Of a stretch of 64,000 nt of DNA, positions 1 through 10,785 are shown in pieces. Origin of the DNA: Adiantum capillus-veneris (Eukaryota; Streptophyta; Polypodiopsida; Polypodiales; Pteridaceae); assembly GCA_014529385.2 (NCBI GenBank), contig CM043942.1, forward strand, positions 112,812,141 to 112,876,140, read 5' to 3'. The translations under genes were made by a program, and so were the position numbers. Position 1 is the first letter of the stretch, and every line of letters starts with the position of its first letter. The notes under the pieces are model-generated. The model did no database searches, was not told the origin of the DNA, and saw only the letters and a program-made list of their open reading frames with translations.

Positions 1-13
1 GATCACCCATGGT

Positions 14-130
14 TACCCACAAACTCTCACCCTAGCAGATTCGCATCGGGTTCACCAAAAATATGTCGAGAAATTTGCGGTCTTGCCAGGAAAGCACCGG
101 GCTTATGGCTGTGAGAGTTTGTGAGAGAAC
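14..130 (+). repeat. Dispersed repeat, copy A
   Basis: This stretch matches 24,175-24,290 in reverse complement. The shared blocks include the string around CACAAACTCTCACA, TTTTTGGTGAAC and AGGGTGAG in the same order, with scattered differences. Two diverged copies in opposite orientation suggest the LTR or leader of one retrotransposon family. The copy at 24.2 kb lies just upstream of a gypsy-like gag fragment, which supports that reading. The window edge truncates this copy. Confidence 0.5.
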
Positions 131-135
131 TCAAC

Positions 136-900
136 AAAAACTATATGAAGGAGTTAAACCATAGATGCCATGAAGACTAGGGTTTGTAAAGACTAGGGTT
201 TGTAAAGAAGTGCAATCAAAGAAGACTCACTCTTTCTCTCTTGCATTCACACACACAAAGAAAGAACGCAAAAGAGAATGTCAAAACAATACGAAGACGA
301 AAACATCAAGGCTATGGTCATATCGTATCATGGGTAATATGAAAGGGTTAATGGATGAGTTAATGGCATTCAATCTTGGCTGACCAAATAGGCTACGAAT
401 TGTTCTTTGGAATTGTAGTTTTGTGCTTACCATAATATATATATTTTGTCTAGTGATTGGGATATAATTGTGTGTACAAATCCTCTTGGTTCATAGCAAG
501 ATAACTACGCTTACATCAAAAGAAAAATTATAGTCTATGAGAGGTAGTATGATGGGATCCAGTGATAGAAGTATTTCATTGAGCTTTTCAGGGCCGAAGA
601 GAAACACTATACGTTGTTGAAAGTGTATTTTACGGCTAATCCATACGTTAATTCTAATAGATCATACAGAGTGAAAGCGATAGAAATGATCATCATGTGG
701 GTTATTCATCTAGGATAGTATGTGAGAAATGTAGATATGAGAGAAGTGAAGAGATGAGAAGTTTCCCTCCCAAGCCATATTCTTGCCTGTAGGCAATAAG
801 GATACTGCGGGGAGAGATGTACCTGTAGCAAGAGAACCTAGAGAGGATGAATTACTAAGAATGAGAGAGATAGGTTTGGTTAAGGAGATGAGATTAGATA
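136..900. other. No gene seen
   Basis: AT-rich sequence with short open frames only. I see no recognisable protein motif, RNA gene or repeat structure, apart from a short direct repeat of 'gactagggtttgtaaag' near 175-205. Confidence 0.5.
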
Positions 901-901
901 C

Positions 902-914
<13 letters not shown>

Positions 915-989
<75 letters not shown>
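915..989. repeat. (TA)n microsatellite with (CATA)n lead-in
   Basis: About 75 bases of uninterrupted TA dinucleotides, preceded by several CATA units from about 899. Any reading frame across it is an artefact of the repeat. Confidence 0.95.
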
Positions 990-993
<4 letters not shown>

Positions 994-999
994 GATTAG

Positions 1000-1560
1000 A
1001 GATGAAAATGAAAACAACAAGAAATCAAGAAAACATCAATGTAGAACACATCTTACTTGAAACCCTTCGGCACCATTATTGATGGGAGAGAGAAGAAGAG
1101 TGGATAATTCCACTTTGATTGATACACCAAGTGCAAGACCTTCTTTGATTAGATTTGATCTTCCAAGGTTAGCTTGTTGCAAGAATGGCTAGTCTCCCTC
1201 TAGGAGAAAGTGTAGGCTTGGGCTTATGTTAATGGCTAAGTACAATTAAGCATTACTACTCACTCCCTCAAGAATTCCTCTCATCAATGGCTTGAATGCT
1301 TGAGTTCCTTCCAAGGAAGAAGAGGTCCCCTTTTATAGGTGAAGGGAACCCCCAAGGGTTTACACAAGAAGAGAGGAGCCAGTGTGAACAGGAATTGGAA
1401 AAGTTGGAAATGAGCTGCCCCTGCATGATGTGGGCAGACTGGGGTCCAGTATTTTGATCATATCTCCTCAACCGTGGCTCCAAATAAAAAACTAAAAATA
1501 TGGGCAAAAACTTCAGCTCATTAGCTACGATTTTCATTTTAAAATTGTTTTCCGATTCGG
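1000..1560 (-). repeat. Possible LTR-like segment, minus strand
   Basis: Read on the minus strand there is a good TATA box, CTATAAAAGG (1,331-1,340), followed by a G/A-rich leader. A similar CTATAAAGG box lies close to a definite minus-strand LTR end near 45.2 kb. No LTR ends, primer-binding site or target duplication can be placed here, so this remains a weak promoter/LTR candidate. Confidence 0.25.
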
Positions 1561-2880
1561 ATTGGAACCTTGTGTAAAAAATTCATCAAAATAGGGTCCA
1601 TTTATGGCAGCAAAAGTCTTCATGTGGTCTCCTTAGCCTAGACTTTCATTTAATTCCAAAGGACACCTCATGCCATATGAAAGCATGACATTGCTCCTTC
1701 ACAAAGTTTTGTAATCATGCTTGCAATAATGCATTAAAATAAGTGTATCTTTGAAATCATGCCACCTAGTGTCCCACTAGGATTTGATTCTCTCCTAGTA
1801 GCTATTTAAAAAGAAATATAAGAAAAGTATAAAAAATACATAGAATATATATATATTGGAGTTTACCCTAGATATAGGATCTAGCTAGGGTGTGAGATGA
1901 TAATGAAATAGTAGAAATAAAGAATCAATGTTTTTTGCTCCAAGTTAAAGAGGCGGAGCTATTGATGCTTTTCCCATAGTATTTTCTGATGGTAAAGTAA
2001 GGATATGTTACCCTTGAGAAAAATAATAGGATGAGATAGAAGGCTTATTATTATACTTAAATATGCATATGTACACTATAGGAAATATAATTATGTATCT
2101 AAAAAAATACAAGATAGATCTTGTAGCATGCGTTCCCACTATGTACGTGTCACAACACGACAACGTGCATGATAGAGGGTCGCCTTTCTTGGTTGTTGAA
2201 TATCATGTAAACATTGCTACTCAGATGCATCCAAAAGCATGGCATTTAGGGAGGTAGGGCATGCAGAGAGACATGCGCTTTTTGTTGGCGGTGATGGGGG
2301 ATGCGTACTATGGAGACTTTTGTGCAGGTGCATGTTAATTACAAGGCAGTCATCTTCTTTTGGAGAAAGAAGCTATTGTTTTCAAGGGAGTCATGGCGAG
2401 CTTTCCTGCTATGGAAATAAAACCTCACCTCAAATTCAAATTTCAAACTTGGTGGAAGTTCAAGCATCATAAGTTTTAATGTTGTTATGCTAACATTTGC
2501 TAGGTGGAAGGTCAAGGCTCCAAACTCAAGGTGCACGCTTCAACTCAAGTTTGAGGGCGGATGAGGACTCACATGTAGCACTCTTCAAAGAATTTGGATA
2601 TGATATTTGCAGAGTTTGAATTCAAACTCAAGATTTCAAGTAGGTGCTATGCATTTTGGAAAAAAAGTACGGATGGAATTTTGCATAGTGTCCTCGAGCA
2701 ACCAGACATCGACGCACGCACGTGGAGGGAGCTACCAAAGGTGAGGTCGTTGATGCACGTGTCGTAGGCCTAAGCAGCAAGGTTGCGGCATCACCCTCAA
2801 CAAGAGGAGGCAACACGGATGCAGGAGGGACTGGGAGGGGGTTGAATTAAATAAATAAATAAAAACAGGTTTTGAATGTG
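1561..2880. other. No gene seen
   Basis: Only short frames without recognisable motifs. The part from about 2,690 to 2,830 is more GC-rich than its surroundings, but its frames look random. Confidence 0.4.
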
Positions 2881-2892
2881 TAGCACCAAAAG

Positions 2893-3010
2893 TACATTGC
2901 TTAGGTGGTTAGCGCAAGGAATACAAACTGAACCTGACTGAGTTCAAATACTCAGGAGCGCCCTAAGTTTTGTTGCTCCATGTGTGCTAGGGAAAGAATC
3001 TGAGAAGATT
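2893..3010 (+). repeat. tRNA-like SINE promoter signal
   Basis: An A-box-like TTAGGTGGTTAG (2,901-2,912) is followed 29 bases later by a B-box-like GTTCAAATACTC (2,942-2,953). This is the spacing of an internal RNA polymerase III promoter. The sequence does not fold into a full tRNA cloverleaf with a matching acceptor stem that I can trace, so a tRNA-derived SINE fits better than a working tRNA gene. Confidence 0.4.
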
Positions 3011-3950
3011 CGTGTGCAGTATAGTATCAAAGAAGCCAGTAGGAAGGGAAAATATAGATGAAAACACATATTCCTTCTCCTTGAATACATGGGGGAGAGA
3101 ATTCACGAGGAGATTTATTTAGAGCTCAGCAGTAGGGCATACAAAAGTCACTTGGCACATAGAGGTAGGAGTTGAACCAGTAAGAGGAAAGAGGCAGAAC
3201 AAATGCAATCTATGGTGAGGAGATTGAGAATGCAATAGTGTAGGTCAAAAGTCTATCATTTGCGGGGATGTCCCTTCTTGTTTATTGTGGTAATACGAGT
3301 CTGTTGTGGTGCATTTCTTTTGATTGTGCTCCCAAAACGGAGAGGTAAGAGAAGGGGGAGTACTCTAATGGTTTTTTTTAAAGTATCCTAGTATGTCCAA
3401 GTTTCTTATCTTCAGCTGTTGGACTAGCTATAACATCTTCTCACCTCATGACTCATGGAGTCTAATACACATTATCCAAGCTCTTCTTCTTGGTTTAAAA
3501 ATGGAGTGCACATGCCCTATGGACTTGTATAAGCTAAACAATGTACTTCTCAACTCTTTTATTTTTTGCAAGTGAGAAGCAAATTTTGTGTGGGCATGGA
3601 ATTGGATTTCCTGTATGTTCTTTGCATTTGAAAATAACTTGCAAACATTGTAAATACAGTTGTTGATAGTATTCCATGTCAACACACACATCACAATGCA
3701 TCTACCTGAAATTGTGACACCCGAAGGAGATTGCAAGCTTTGAAACAATTGTCCCAAATTTGTGCATTCTTTCCAAAATTCCTAAATATGTTTAAATTGT
3801 AAAGCTTAAACATGACAAAAGCTTAATCAAAAATTCAAAAGCTTAAACATGACAACTTTCCAAAAGCATAATCATAACTTTGACTCTCAAATCATAGACA
3901 CAAGGACATGAAGACTTTCTAACCATAATTAAAACATGATTTAAAAACCG
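3011..3950. other. No gene seen
   Basis: Only short frames with no recognisable domain. From about 3,790 AAGCTTAAACATGAC and AATCATAA motifs begin to repeat, leading into the tandem array. Confidence 0.4.
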
Positions 3951-3954
3951 TAGC

Positions 3955-4850
3955 TATAATCATAACGTGATTGCCACACCGTATTTGGAAAACCATAAAC
4001 ATAATTTGCATGCCATACCATAACCATAACCATAACCTACTTGTCATACCATAACCATAGTCTGCTTGTCATACCAAAACCATAACAACCATACCATCAT
4101 TGCAAAACCATAACCATAATCTGATTGCCAAACCATAACCATAACATGATTGCCAAATTGTATTTGTAAAACCATAAACATAATCTTCTTACCATACCAT
4201 AACCATAACCATAACCTGATTGTCATACCATGACCATAACCTGCTTATCATACCATAACCATAACAACCATACCATCATTGCAAAACCATAACCATAACC
4301 TGATTGCTAAACCATAACCATAACATGATTTCCAAACCGTATTTGCAAAACCATAAACATAATCTACTTGCCATACCATAACCATAACCTACTTATCATA
4401 CCATAACCATAACAACCATACCATCATTGCAAAACCGTAACCATAACCTAATTGCCAAACCATAACCATAACATGACTGTCAAACCGTATCAGTGCAAAA
4501 CCATAAAAATAATCTGCTTGCTATACCATAATGTTAACCATAACCTGCTTGTTATACCATAACCATAACCTGCATATCATACCATGACCGTAACAGCCAT
4601 ACCATCATTGCAAAACCATAACCATAACCTGATTGCCAAACCATAACCATAACATGATTGTCATACCATCATTGTAAATTTATAACCATAACTTGATTGC
4701 CAAACCATAACCATAACCTGTGTGCTATACTATAACCATACCATGATTGCCATACCATAATTGCAAAACCATAACCATAACTTGATTGTCATACCATAAT
4801 CATAATTGTAAACAGAATGCAAAACCATAAACATAACCGTGAAATTGTAC
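3955..4850. repeat. CCATAAC tandem array with higher-order period
   Basis: Dense repeats of CCATAACCATAAC are separated by spacers such as TGATTGCCAAA and ATCATTGCAAAA. A larger unit is visible. The string CCATACCATCATTGCAAAA starts near 4,089, 4,269, 4,414 and 4,594 (steps 180, 145 and 180). The CGTATTTG..AAAACCATAAACATAAT block recurs near 3,981, 4,158, 4,338 and 4,485. It lies next to a TnpA-like CACTA remnant. CACTA elements often carry subterminal repeat arrays bound by TnpA, so a transposon subterminal array is a fair inference. A stand-alone minisatellite is the alternative. Confidence 0.75.
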
Positions 4851-5144
4851 ATGTATACAATGAATGAGAACAACTTTGACCACTACAAAAAAAAACATAT
4901 ATGGAAGATGTTACCTTCATGTTAATGCCTCCCATTTGCTGACCTCTCCCTCCTCCTGCAGTTAGCTGTGTCAAAAGGTCCACAAGTCCATGCTTGTACC
5001 CATACTTCTCCTCTCAACGTGTCAGAGGGTGTTTTACGACAACTTTCTACAAAATTAATAATTAATCATAATATAAATCTTATAATAACATATACATTAT
5101 AATTTTTAAATCATACGTATAATACTTACAAACTCATACCAAAG

Positions 5145-5880
5145 TGTTTCATAGCTCCCACTCCCAAGATGTGACGCTCCAACAGACTCCAAACGTGCTT
5201 TGGTTGCATCTCTCTACTCCTGAAATGTCTGAGGATTATCTTGTGTCTCTTGTGCAATCCCTGCTCACTCCTCTACGTCCAACCATGCCGGCTTTGGACT
5301 GCAATCCTTGTACCTGTCTCTTGACTCTGACCAGTGGTGTGACATTCGAAAAATCACCACGATCAAAATCCAAACATTCAAGATTGAATTGTACCCCTCT
5401 ATCGGCCTGTATACTCTGTGAATGGCCTCGACAATGTAATTCTTTCTTTCATCATCTTGATTATCCCAAATCTCCATCATAAAGTGGCCAAACCAAACTG
5501 TACAGAGCTGCCAAATCCTTTGTGGCATGGCCTTTCCAACCCCTATCCGCCACAACAGCCTCATCCATGTGCTCTTGTACACCTTGCTAGAATCATTCTC
5601 ATGTGATCCCCAACGTGGTGTACCAATCGGTGAACTTTCTAATGAAAAGAGTGGTGGACGCTTTCTCAATGGTGTGGAAGCATCAGTAGAGCCACTACCA
5701 TAACAACCATCACCTCCAGAATGACGTCTACCTCATCTCAAAGATGAACTAGCCGTTGGTGTAGGGAACACACTTGACTGAGATGTAGGGTTGGTCGGTG
5801 TAGAGAGCACACTAGTCCTAGGTGTAGGGGTGGTCATAGTAGGTCTACAGAAGCCAGTTGCCCAAAGGTTTTGTGCGTAA
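5145..5880 (-). pseudogene. CACTA TnpA-like protein remnant (Transposase_24 type)
   Basis: The main open frame runs from 5,669 down to 5,265 (134 codons). Similar coding sense continues on both sides, with stops. The N-terminal side is rich in Ser/Thr/Pro. The middle has W and charged residues, then a segment ending in RDRYKD..KPAWL and, past a stop, a Gly/Ser patch. That order resembles the second protein of plant CACTA elements, which binds subterminal repeats. It is on the same strand as the TNP2 transposase remnant at 15.9-20.5 kb, so it could be that element's second gene. Recognition rests on overall resemblance, not on a catalytic motif. Confidence 0.4.
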
Positions 5881-6250
5881 GTAACCTACTCTGGTGTGAA
5901 ATGTGACAAAAAGGAGACCATCTGCTTGGGTAACAAGCGGGTCGGAGTGACATGAAAACTAAAACTAGGAGAGTATGTATCTTCGTCATTGGCCATGGAT
6001 AAAGATACGCAAATAACATAGATACAATACTTTAGTTTGCAAAATAAAAGCTTAAGCAATGCAAATAACAAAAAAACAAAGTGCAACACAACTCATTAAG
6101 TCTATCCAGTATTGTAGACTAATTAAAAGAGTTTTACACAAGAGTTCCTAGCAAAAATTAGTAGTCAATCTCTCATCTTCTATGAGAGCTGATGCACCAA
6201 ATATGTCTACCGCCGTGCACTTTGTTCATGAAGCTCTTCGACCACAACTT
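5881..6250. other. No gene seen
   Basis: AT-rich. A stretch around 6,165-6,250 has weak similarity, inverted, to the CACTA DUF4216 tail at 15,926-16,030 (shared short blocks TGTCTA, CCGTGC, TTGTTCA in the same order). Confidence 0.35.
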
Positions 6251-6291
6251 CATTAGGAAGGGAATGGGGTGTAGGAGGGCCTCTTTATTTG
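6251..6291 (+). repeat. Left arm of 41-bp inverted repeat
   Basis: Forty-one bases, starting CATTAGGAAG and ending CTCTTTATTTG, match 15,885-15,925 in reverse complement at 39 of 41 positions. The arms bracket a 9.6 kb block holding four genes. They may be terminal inverted repeats. No target-site duplication is visible directly outside them, which weakens that reading. Confidence 0.7.
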
Positions 6292-6504
6292 CCATGGGAT
6301 TAAAAATGGGATTACGGGCTGGGCTAATGGGTGGATGCCATGTGGACAAAAATGGTGGATGTGGTAGGTTTGGTCAAACTTGTACTCTTTCATAAGATAT
6401 AAAGAGAGAAACTCTTATAAATAATAAAAATAGAGCCTTTTTCTAAAATATTGGGGTGAAAATCAATCTTTTCTCTCTCTAGAGGCTATCAATTTGTTTT
6501 TCCC

Positions 6505-6535
6505 ACTCTCTTAATATAAGGTCTCTTCAAAAACA
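6505..6535 (+). promoter_or_regulatory. Putative core promoter of the 7.2 kb gene
   Basis: TTAATATAAGG at about 6,510-6,521 is a TATA-like box, followed by a CT-rich leader typical of plant promoters. No experimental start can be assigned. Confidence 0.35.
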
Positions 6536-6540
6536 TGCTG

Positions 6541-6544
<4 letters not shown>

Positions 6545-6614
<70 letters not shown>
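6545..6614. repeat. (CT)n microsatellite
   Basis: Seventy bases of CT dinucleotides, continuing into imperfect CT-rich sequence with repeated CTCTCTATTGTACCATCT units to about 6,780. It lies in the presumed 5' leader of the next gene. Confidence 0.95.
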
Positions 6615-6616
<2 letters not shown>

Positions 6617-7171
6617 TGTACCATCTATCACTTCTCTCTATATTGTACCATCTCTCTCTATTGTACCATCTCTCACATCTCCTCTCTCTACTGTCCCATC
6701 TCTCACTTCTCCTCTCTCTTCTTCTCTATCAGTACCATCTCTCACCTCCTCTCACTTACCCTCTCTCACTTTTCCCTCCCAAAAACCTCTACAGCAGAGT
6801 TTTGAACCTCTTTTCCCTCCTCAAGCTTGCAACATTCTTCTCAAGGTTGTTGCATTCCTCTCAAGAGTGCATCTTGCTCCTCAAGCTTGAAACTTACCCC
6901 TCAAGCTTGCACTTGCTCTTCAAGGTAAAGATTTCCATTGCTCTGTAAGTTTCTTACACATTGCTATATATAACTAAGTTTGTAGCATATCTTTTGTTTA
7001 AATCTACCATTTCTCTTTCTCTTTGAAGCTTGAGTATCCCACTCAAGCTTTTCCCAACCTGCAAGTTTTATATCATAGTAGTAAGTGATGTGTGTTAGTT
7101 GTGTCCATATTTTTCATTGGTGTTCATCTATTAACAGTAAGTGTTGTTTGCAGGTTGTGCCATTATCTTCC

Positions 7172-8447
7172 ATGTCATCATCAGGTTCTCGATGACCCAG
7201 GAGTGCTATTGACTCCATGTCATGCAGCAATGTTCAAGATGATAGTGGGTGCTGGGTGACGACAGAGTTCAAACGGTTGATGTGGGTGACAATCCAACCC
7301 AGCTCAAGAGGCGCACACAAGGTCTCCAGGAGACACATGGCTTCTCGGGCACATCATTGGAAGGGAAGAATAATGGAGTTTAAACAACTCCAAAGTGGTA
7401 AGCGGCTTGCAAAGGTTCAACATGTGTATGTGGCTTCACAACCGAGGTTAACGACAGCGTTGACTCCACCAAGGTTTCCAGCAAATTGTAAGTTCACACC
7501 ACTGTCAAAGTCTTAGATTTTCTTGATTATCGATTTTTGCTACGTAAGTTGCTTTGTTGTTTTAAGATTTCTTTGATTGTGTAATGTTTACAGATGTCTT
7601 TCCATCCGATTTTGTAGAGTGGGAGCCAATAGAGTCCTTCACAGGAACTTTTGAGGCCATCCATGTTGAGCTTGGCAAGTTGCTCTATGCTGGTTGTTCC
7701 TCCTCTGAGCTTGCATCACAAAACATTTTTTTTTACGACCATACTTACATCACACCTACAAGAAATGGGTATGGCAATCTTTCTCCGGTTAACTTGCCAA
7801 CTTTGCAGAGTTTCGAATGGCCTAAGCCAGATAGTGCTTTAATAGCAGCAACCAAGAGGAGAATCGAGATGGATGTGCATGCAGCAATGAAGTGCACCTA
7901 TGATTCTCATAAAGCAACTTTGACATGGTTTATGTCACTTCATATGTTTGTACATATCTTCTGTTTGCAGAGTGTTCACAGGACACCAACAATGTGGACC
8001 TGCAAAGGGGGAGGTGCAATATCTGCTTTTCTTGCAGCTGGATGGGAAACGAAAGTGGTCAACCATCAAGGAGATAGAAAGTTGTCTATAATTGCAGAGA
8101 ATGTGGTCTTCAGATACCATATCGCAAAGCAAAGCTTATCAATGGCTTTTCCATACAGAAGATGGAAGTTGACGAAGGGAGAATGGGAAGCACTAGACTC
8201 TGATGTTGCAGTTAGAGAATCCATTGACCTGCAAATATGTCTCCATGATGATACAATGCATGACATTTTAGTGAATAACGATTGTCATCTCAGTCATCTT
8301 CGCGAGTATCTTAATCTTAGATATTCCTTGTTAGAGCCATATCTCTTTGTAATCAACCAGAAAGTTATACGTTCTAGAAAAGAGAAGAGCTTTTTATGTG
8401 AGAACATCACATTTTCGCGATGTATTTCTGTAAAACCTTGTAATTGA
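7172..8447 (+). CDS. Orphan two-exon gene, ~390 codons, one early stop
   Basis: The model joins 7,172-7,487 to 7,594-8,447. The donor is GTAAGT at 7,488 and the acceptor is TAATGTTTACAG ending at 7,593. The intron is 106 nt, and both exon junctions agree on a phase-1 codon. The total is 1,170 nt, a whole number of codons. The first ATG follows an acceptor-like TTTGCAG at 7,153. The only defect is TGA at codon 8 (7,193-7,195). The next in-frame ATG at 7,217 gives an intact protein of about 374 residues, so it may still be coding. I recognise no domain. Notable local features are FVEWEP near the exon 2 start and a Lys/Arg-rich RRWKLTKGEWEALD segment. An internal TTCTGTTTGCAG at 7,960-7,971 could be another acceptor. 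It is the outermost plus-strand gene of the convergent block. Confidence 0.6.
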
Positions 8448-8760
8448 TAAAAGATTACGATTTTATTAATGATTTTGGCGTTTTGAATTTTATCTCTGTG
8501 TAAAATCTTATGTCCAACGTTATGAGTGAAATGCCATTTCAGTGATTTGGAATGCAAGTGCTTTCCAATCACGTTTATTAAGTAAAAGTATACTTTTAAG
8601 TTATTTTTATAATTTTTTTAAATTTTTTAAAAAAGTGACTTTCAGTATATAAGTGACTTTATAAGTTTTTAAAAGCTTTTATAACATTCACAAAACTTAG
8701 ACTCTTTGCTCTCAAGCTCTCTCTGTCTGCTCTCTATCTATTTTCTTCGCGAAAAAAACC
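8448..8760 (+). promoter_or_regulatory. Intergenic region with TATA box for the 8.8 kb gene
   Basis: TATATAAG at 8,646-8,653 lies about 110 bases before the ATG. A CT-rich leader (TCTCAAGCTCTCTCTGTCTGC) lies between them. This layout is a normal plant promoter and leader. Confidence 0.5.
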
Positions 8761-10269
8761 ATGGCCACATCTAGTGACTCACTTCTCTCACAATTGGAAA
8801 AGATAGGACTTGCAGATCGAGCACACAATTTAATTAATGTCTTTGAAGGCTTCATTGACATACAAGCCACAACAAATCTTCATGGGGAAGCATTCCAGAG
8901 CTTCCTTGACTACATGGCACAACACATCGAAGAATATGCCATAGTCTTTGAGGGATCTGGCATGGCATGGGTGCCAATGGAGTTCCTTAAGCACCTCTAC
9001 ACCACCAACAAAAATAGTCGCTATCGACTATTGCGATTCACTAAAGGGCTCACTGATAAGGATTACAAGACAGAGGATGAGGAAGACCTCATGGACCTGG
9101 GCATGGGAAACATCGGCACTCAATTCATCTCATGGGACATGGTTTTAGTTTTGCTTGTGCTTGAAGGTACTGGCAAGGGAAAATCAAAAGAAAAAGCGAG
9201 TAAGAAACCAACGGTGACTCTTGTTGAGGAGTCAAATGAAGTTATCGAGGAGGTGGATGAGCAGGCGGAGGCATCAATGGCACTTGTCCTATTACAAGAG
9301 CCCAGTACAACTGAGAAGGATGATAGAATGATTGAGGGAGATGACGTGTTGGAAGAAGTGTTGGAGCTACAAATTCTTTCTCTACATGCGGTGGTCGTCG
9401 ATGGTCGTCACTTCCTATTTCTTGATGACATTGCCAAAACATTGGGACTTAGAGAAGACGAGTCTCTCTCTGTGCTAGCTATCTATGCAAGGATGAAGGA
9501 TCCTAGTGGAAAGCAAGAGAAGACAGAATTTGAAATTGACTTTGAAGATCAAAGAATTTTAGATGGCCTCACATTCTTTCCCACTAAGAATGAACAAACA
9601 TTGGTGCAGATCGTCTCTTCAACACTTGTAGAGATCAAATCGTGTGCCTCTTTCTATGAAAGCGTTCCTGAGAGTGCTTTTCAGCTGCACAAACCTTTGA
9701 TCTCTACGGGAAAAGATGATCACTCTAGCATCGACCTTACAAAAAAATCACTTGAAGAGATGGATGAAGAGATAGAGGTAAACTTATTATAACTTGATTA
9801 TTTGTGTACAATTCATTACAACAAGAGTTTAAATTTATAAATTGTTTTGCAGACTGCATATCATGTTGATAAATTTGCAATGCGAACTGGTGGTTCCCGC
9901 AGCAACCCTACAGGCAAAGATATCTCTTTGTGGCACTACCTGAGCCACTTGGGCCCCTCAATTATTAGAGTTGTATACACGGGCTTCTCCAAGCATGGTA
10001 TAGCGGAGCTCCTCAAGTGCAAAGCTTTGAGTGCCATCCTTGCTGAAGACTCTCTAACTTTAAATGCCCATAAATGTATATTGGTCGATATAGAGGCCGC
10101 TTTGTATGCATTTACAGGCAAGCACTCTGGATCCATCCTTTCCCACTGTGCTTTAAGCTTAGGTCAAGGAATTACAAACCCAGACCAAATTGTAAAGACA
10201 TTTGATGTCGATTCAGCCCCTCCTGCAATTCCTACCGATGTAATTCGTCAAGAAATGCATAAACCATGA
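8761..10269 (+). CDS. Orphan two-exon gene, 477 residues, intact
   Basis: The model joins 8,761-9,777 to 9,853-10,269. The donor is GTAAAC at 9,778 and the acceptor is TTGTTTTGCAG ending at 9,852. The intron is 75 nt and interrupts in phase 0. The start has a good context (AAAACCATGG). Reading is open throughout, with 478 codons including TGA. The N-terminal ~130 residues look alpha-helical. Residues ~135-200 are acidic and charged (EEVDEQAEAS). A second globular part begins around HAVVVDGRHFLFLDDIAKTLGL. That segment faintly recalls the fold entry of BRO-type or anti-repressor-like DNA-binding domains, but I would not assign it. It is the only fully intact multi-exon gene in the window and lies inside the convergent block, 517 bases from the end of the histone-like gene. 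Confidence 0.7.
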
Positions 10270-10785
10270 TGTAATATCTCTTGTAGTAAAAAATGTTTTG
10301 TTTTTTGAAGTGTTATATCGCGTCTGGTGTACTGGTATTCTGCAGGCAATGTCTACATATATTTTTCCATTTTTATTCATTTTTGAGTTTTTCTGAGAAG
10401 TAGGAGGGGTGTAGAGGGGTGTATACAGCTGTACTAGCATGAACAGAGCTGGTCAAAACAGCTCTGTGCGTGCCGTGGCACATAGGGCTTTTTTTTTTAA
10501 AAAAAATTCACTTTCATGCTAGTACATCTCCTTGGAGGTGTTTTAGCACCATTCTGCATGGTTTGGAACACTGTTTTGGCAGCTTTCAAAAAAAAAAATT
10601 CCACTGTTGAGCATTTTGTCGAAATGAACATTTAACAAATAACAACTTAAAATTGTAGAAGTTCTCCAGACATAGTTTAAAATTACTCAAGACACTGATA
10701 CAAAATCTGATCATTGATATTGATTCAAAAGATTACAAACTCTCAGTAGAGCCACAAATCTGATAAAAAGGTTACATGGGATAAA
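10270..10785. other. Convergent spacer between the two gene pairs
   Basis: AT-rich, with poly-A/T runs near 10,490-10,507 and 10,590-10,600. Both flanking genes end here, so it should hold both polyadenylation sites. No gene is visible. Confidence 0.5.

Noticed and set aside
783-1082. Open frame over the TA microsatellite
   Set aside because: Its product is mostly Tyr-Ile repeats made by (TA)n. There is no other support for coding.
4044-4226. Trp/Tyr/Gly-rich frame in the CCATAAC array
   Set aside because: Pure translation of the tandem repeat.
3955-4850. Telomeric or interstitial telomere repeat
   Set aside because: The unit is CCATAAC/GTTATGG, not TTTAGGG or TTAGGG.
6535-6948. Leu/Ser-rich frame over the CT tract
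   Set aside because: The long Ser-Leu repeat is a product of (CT)n. The region is better explained as the 5' leader of the downstream gene.
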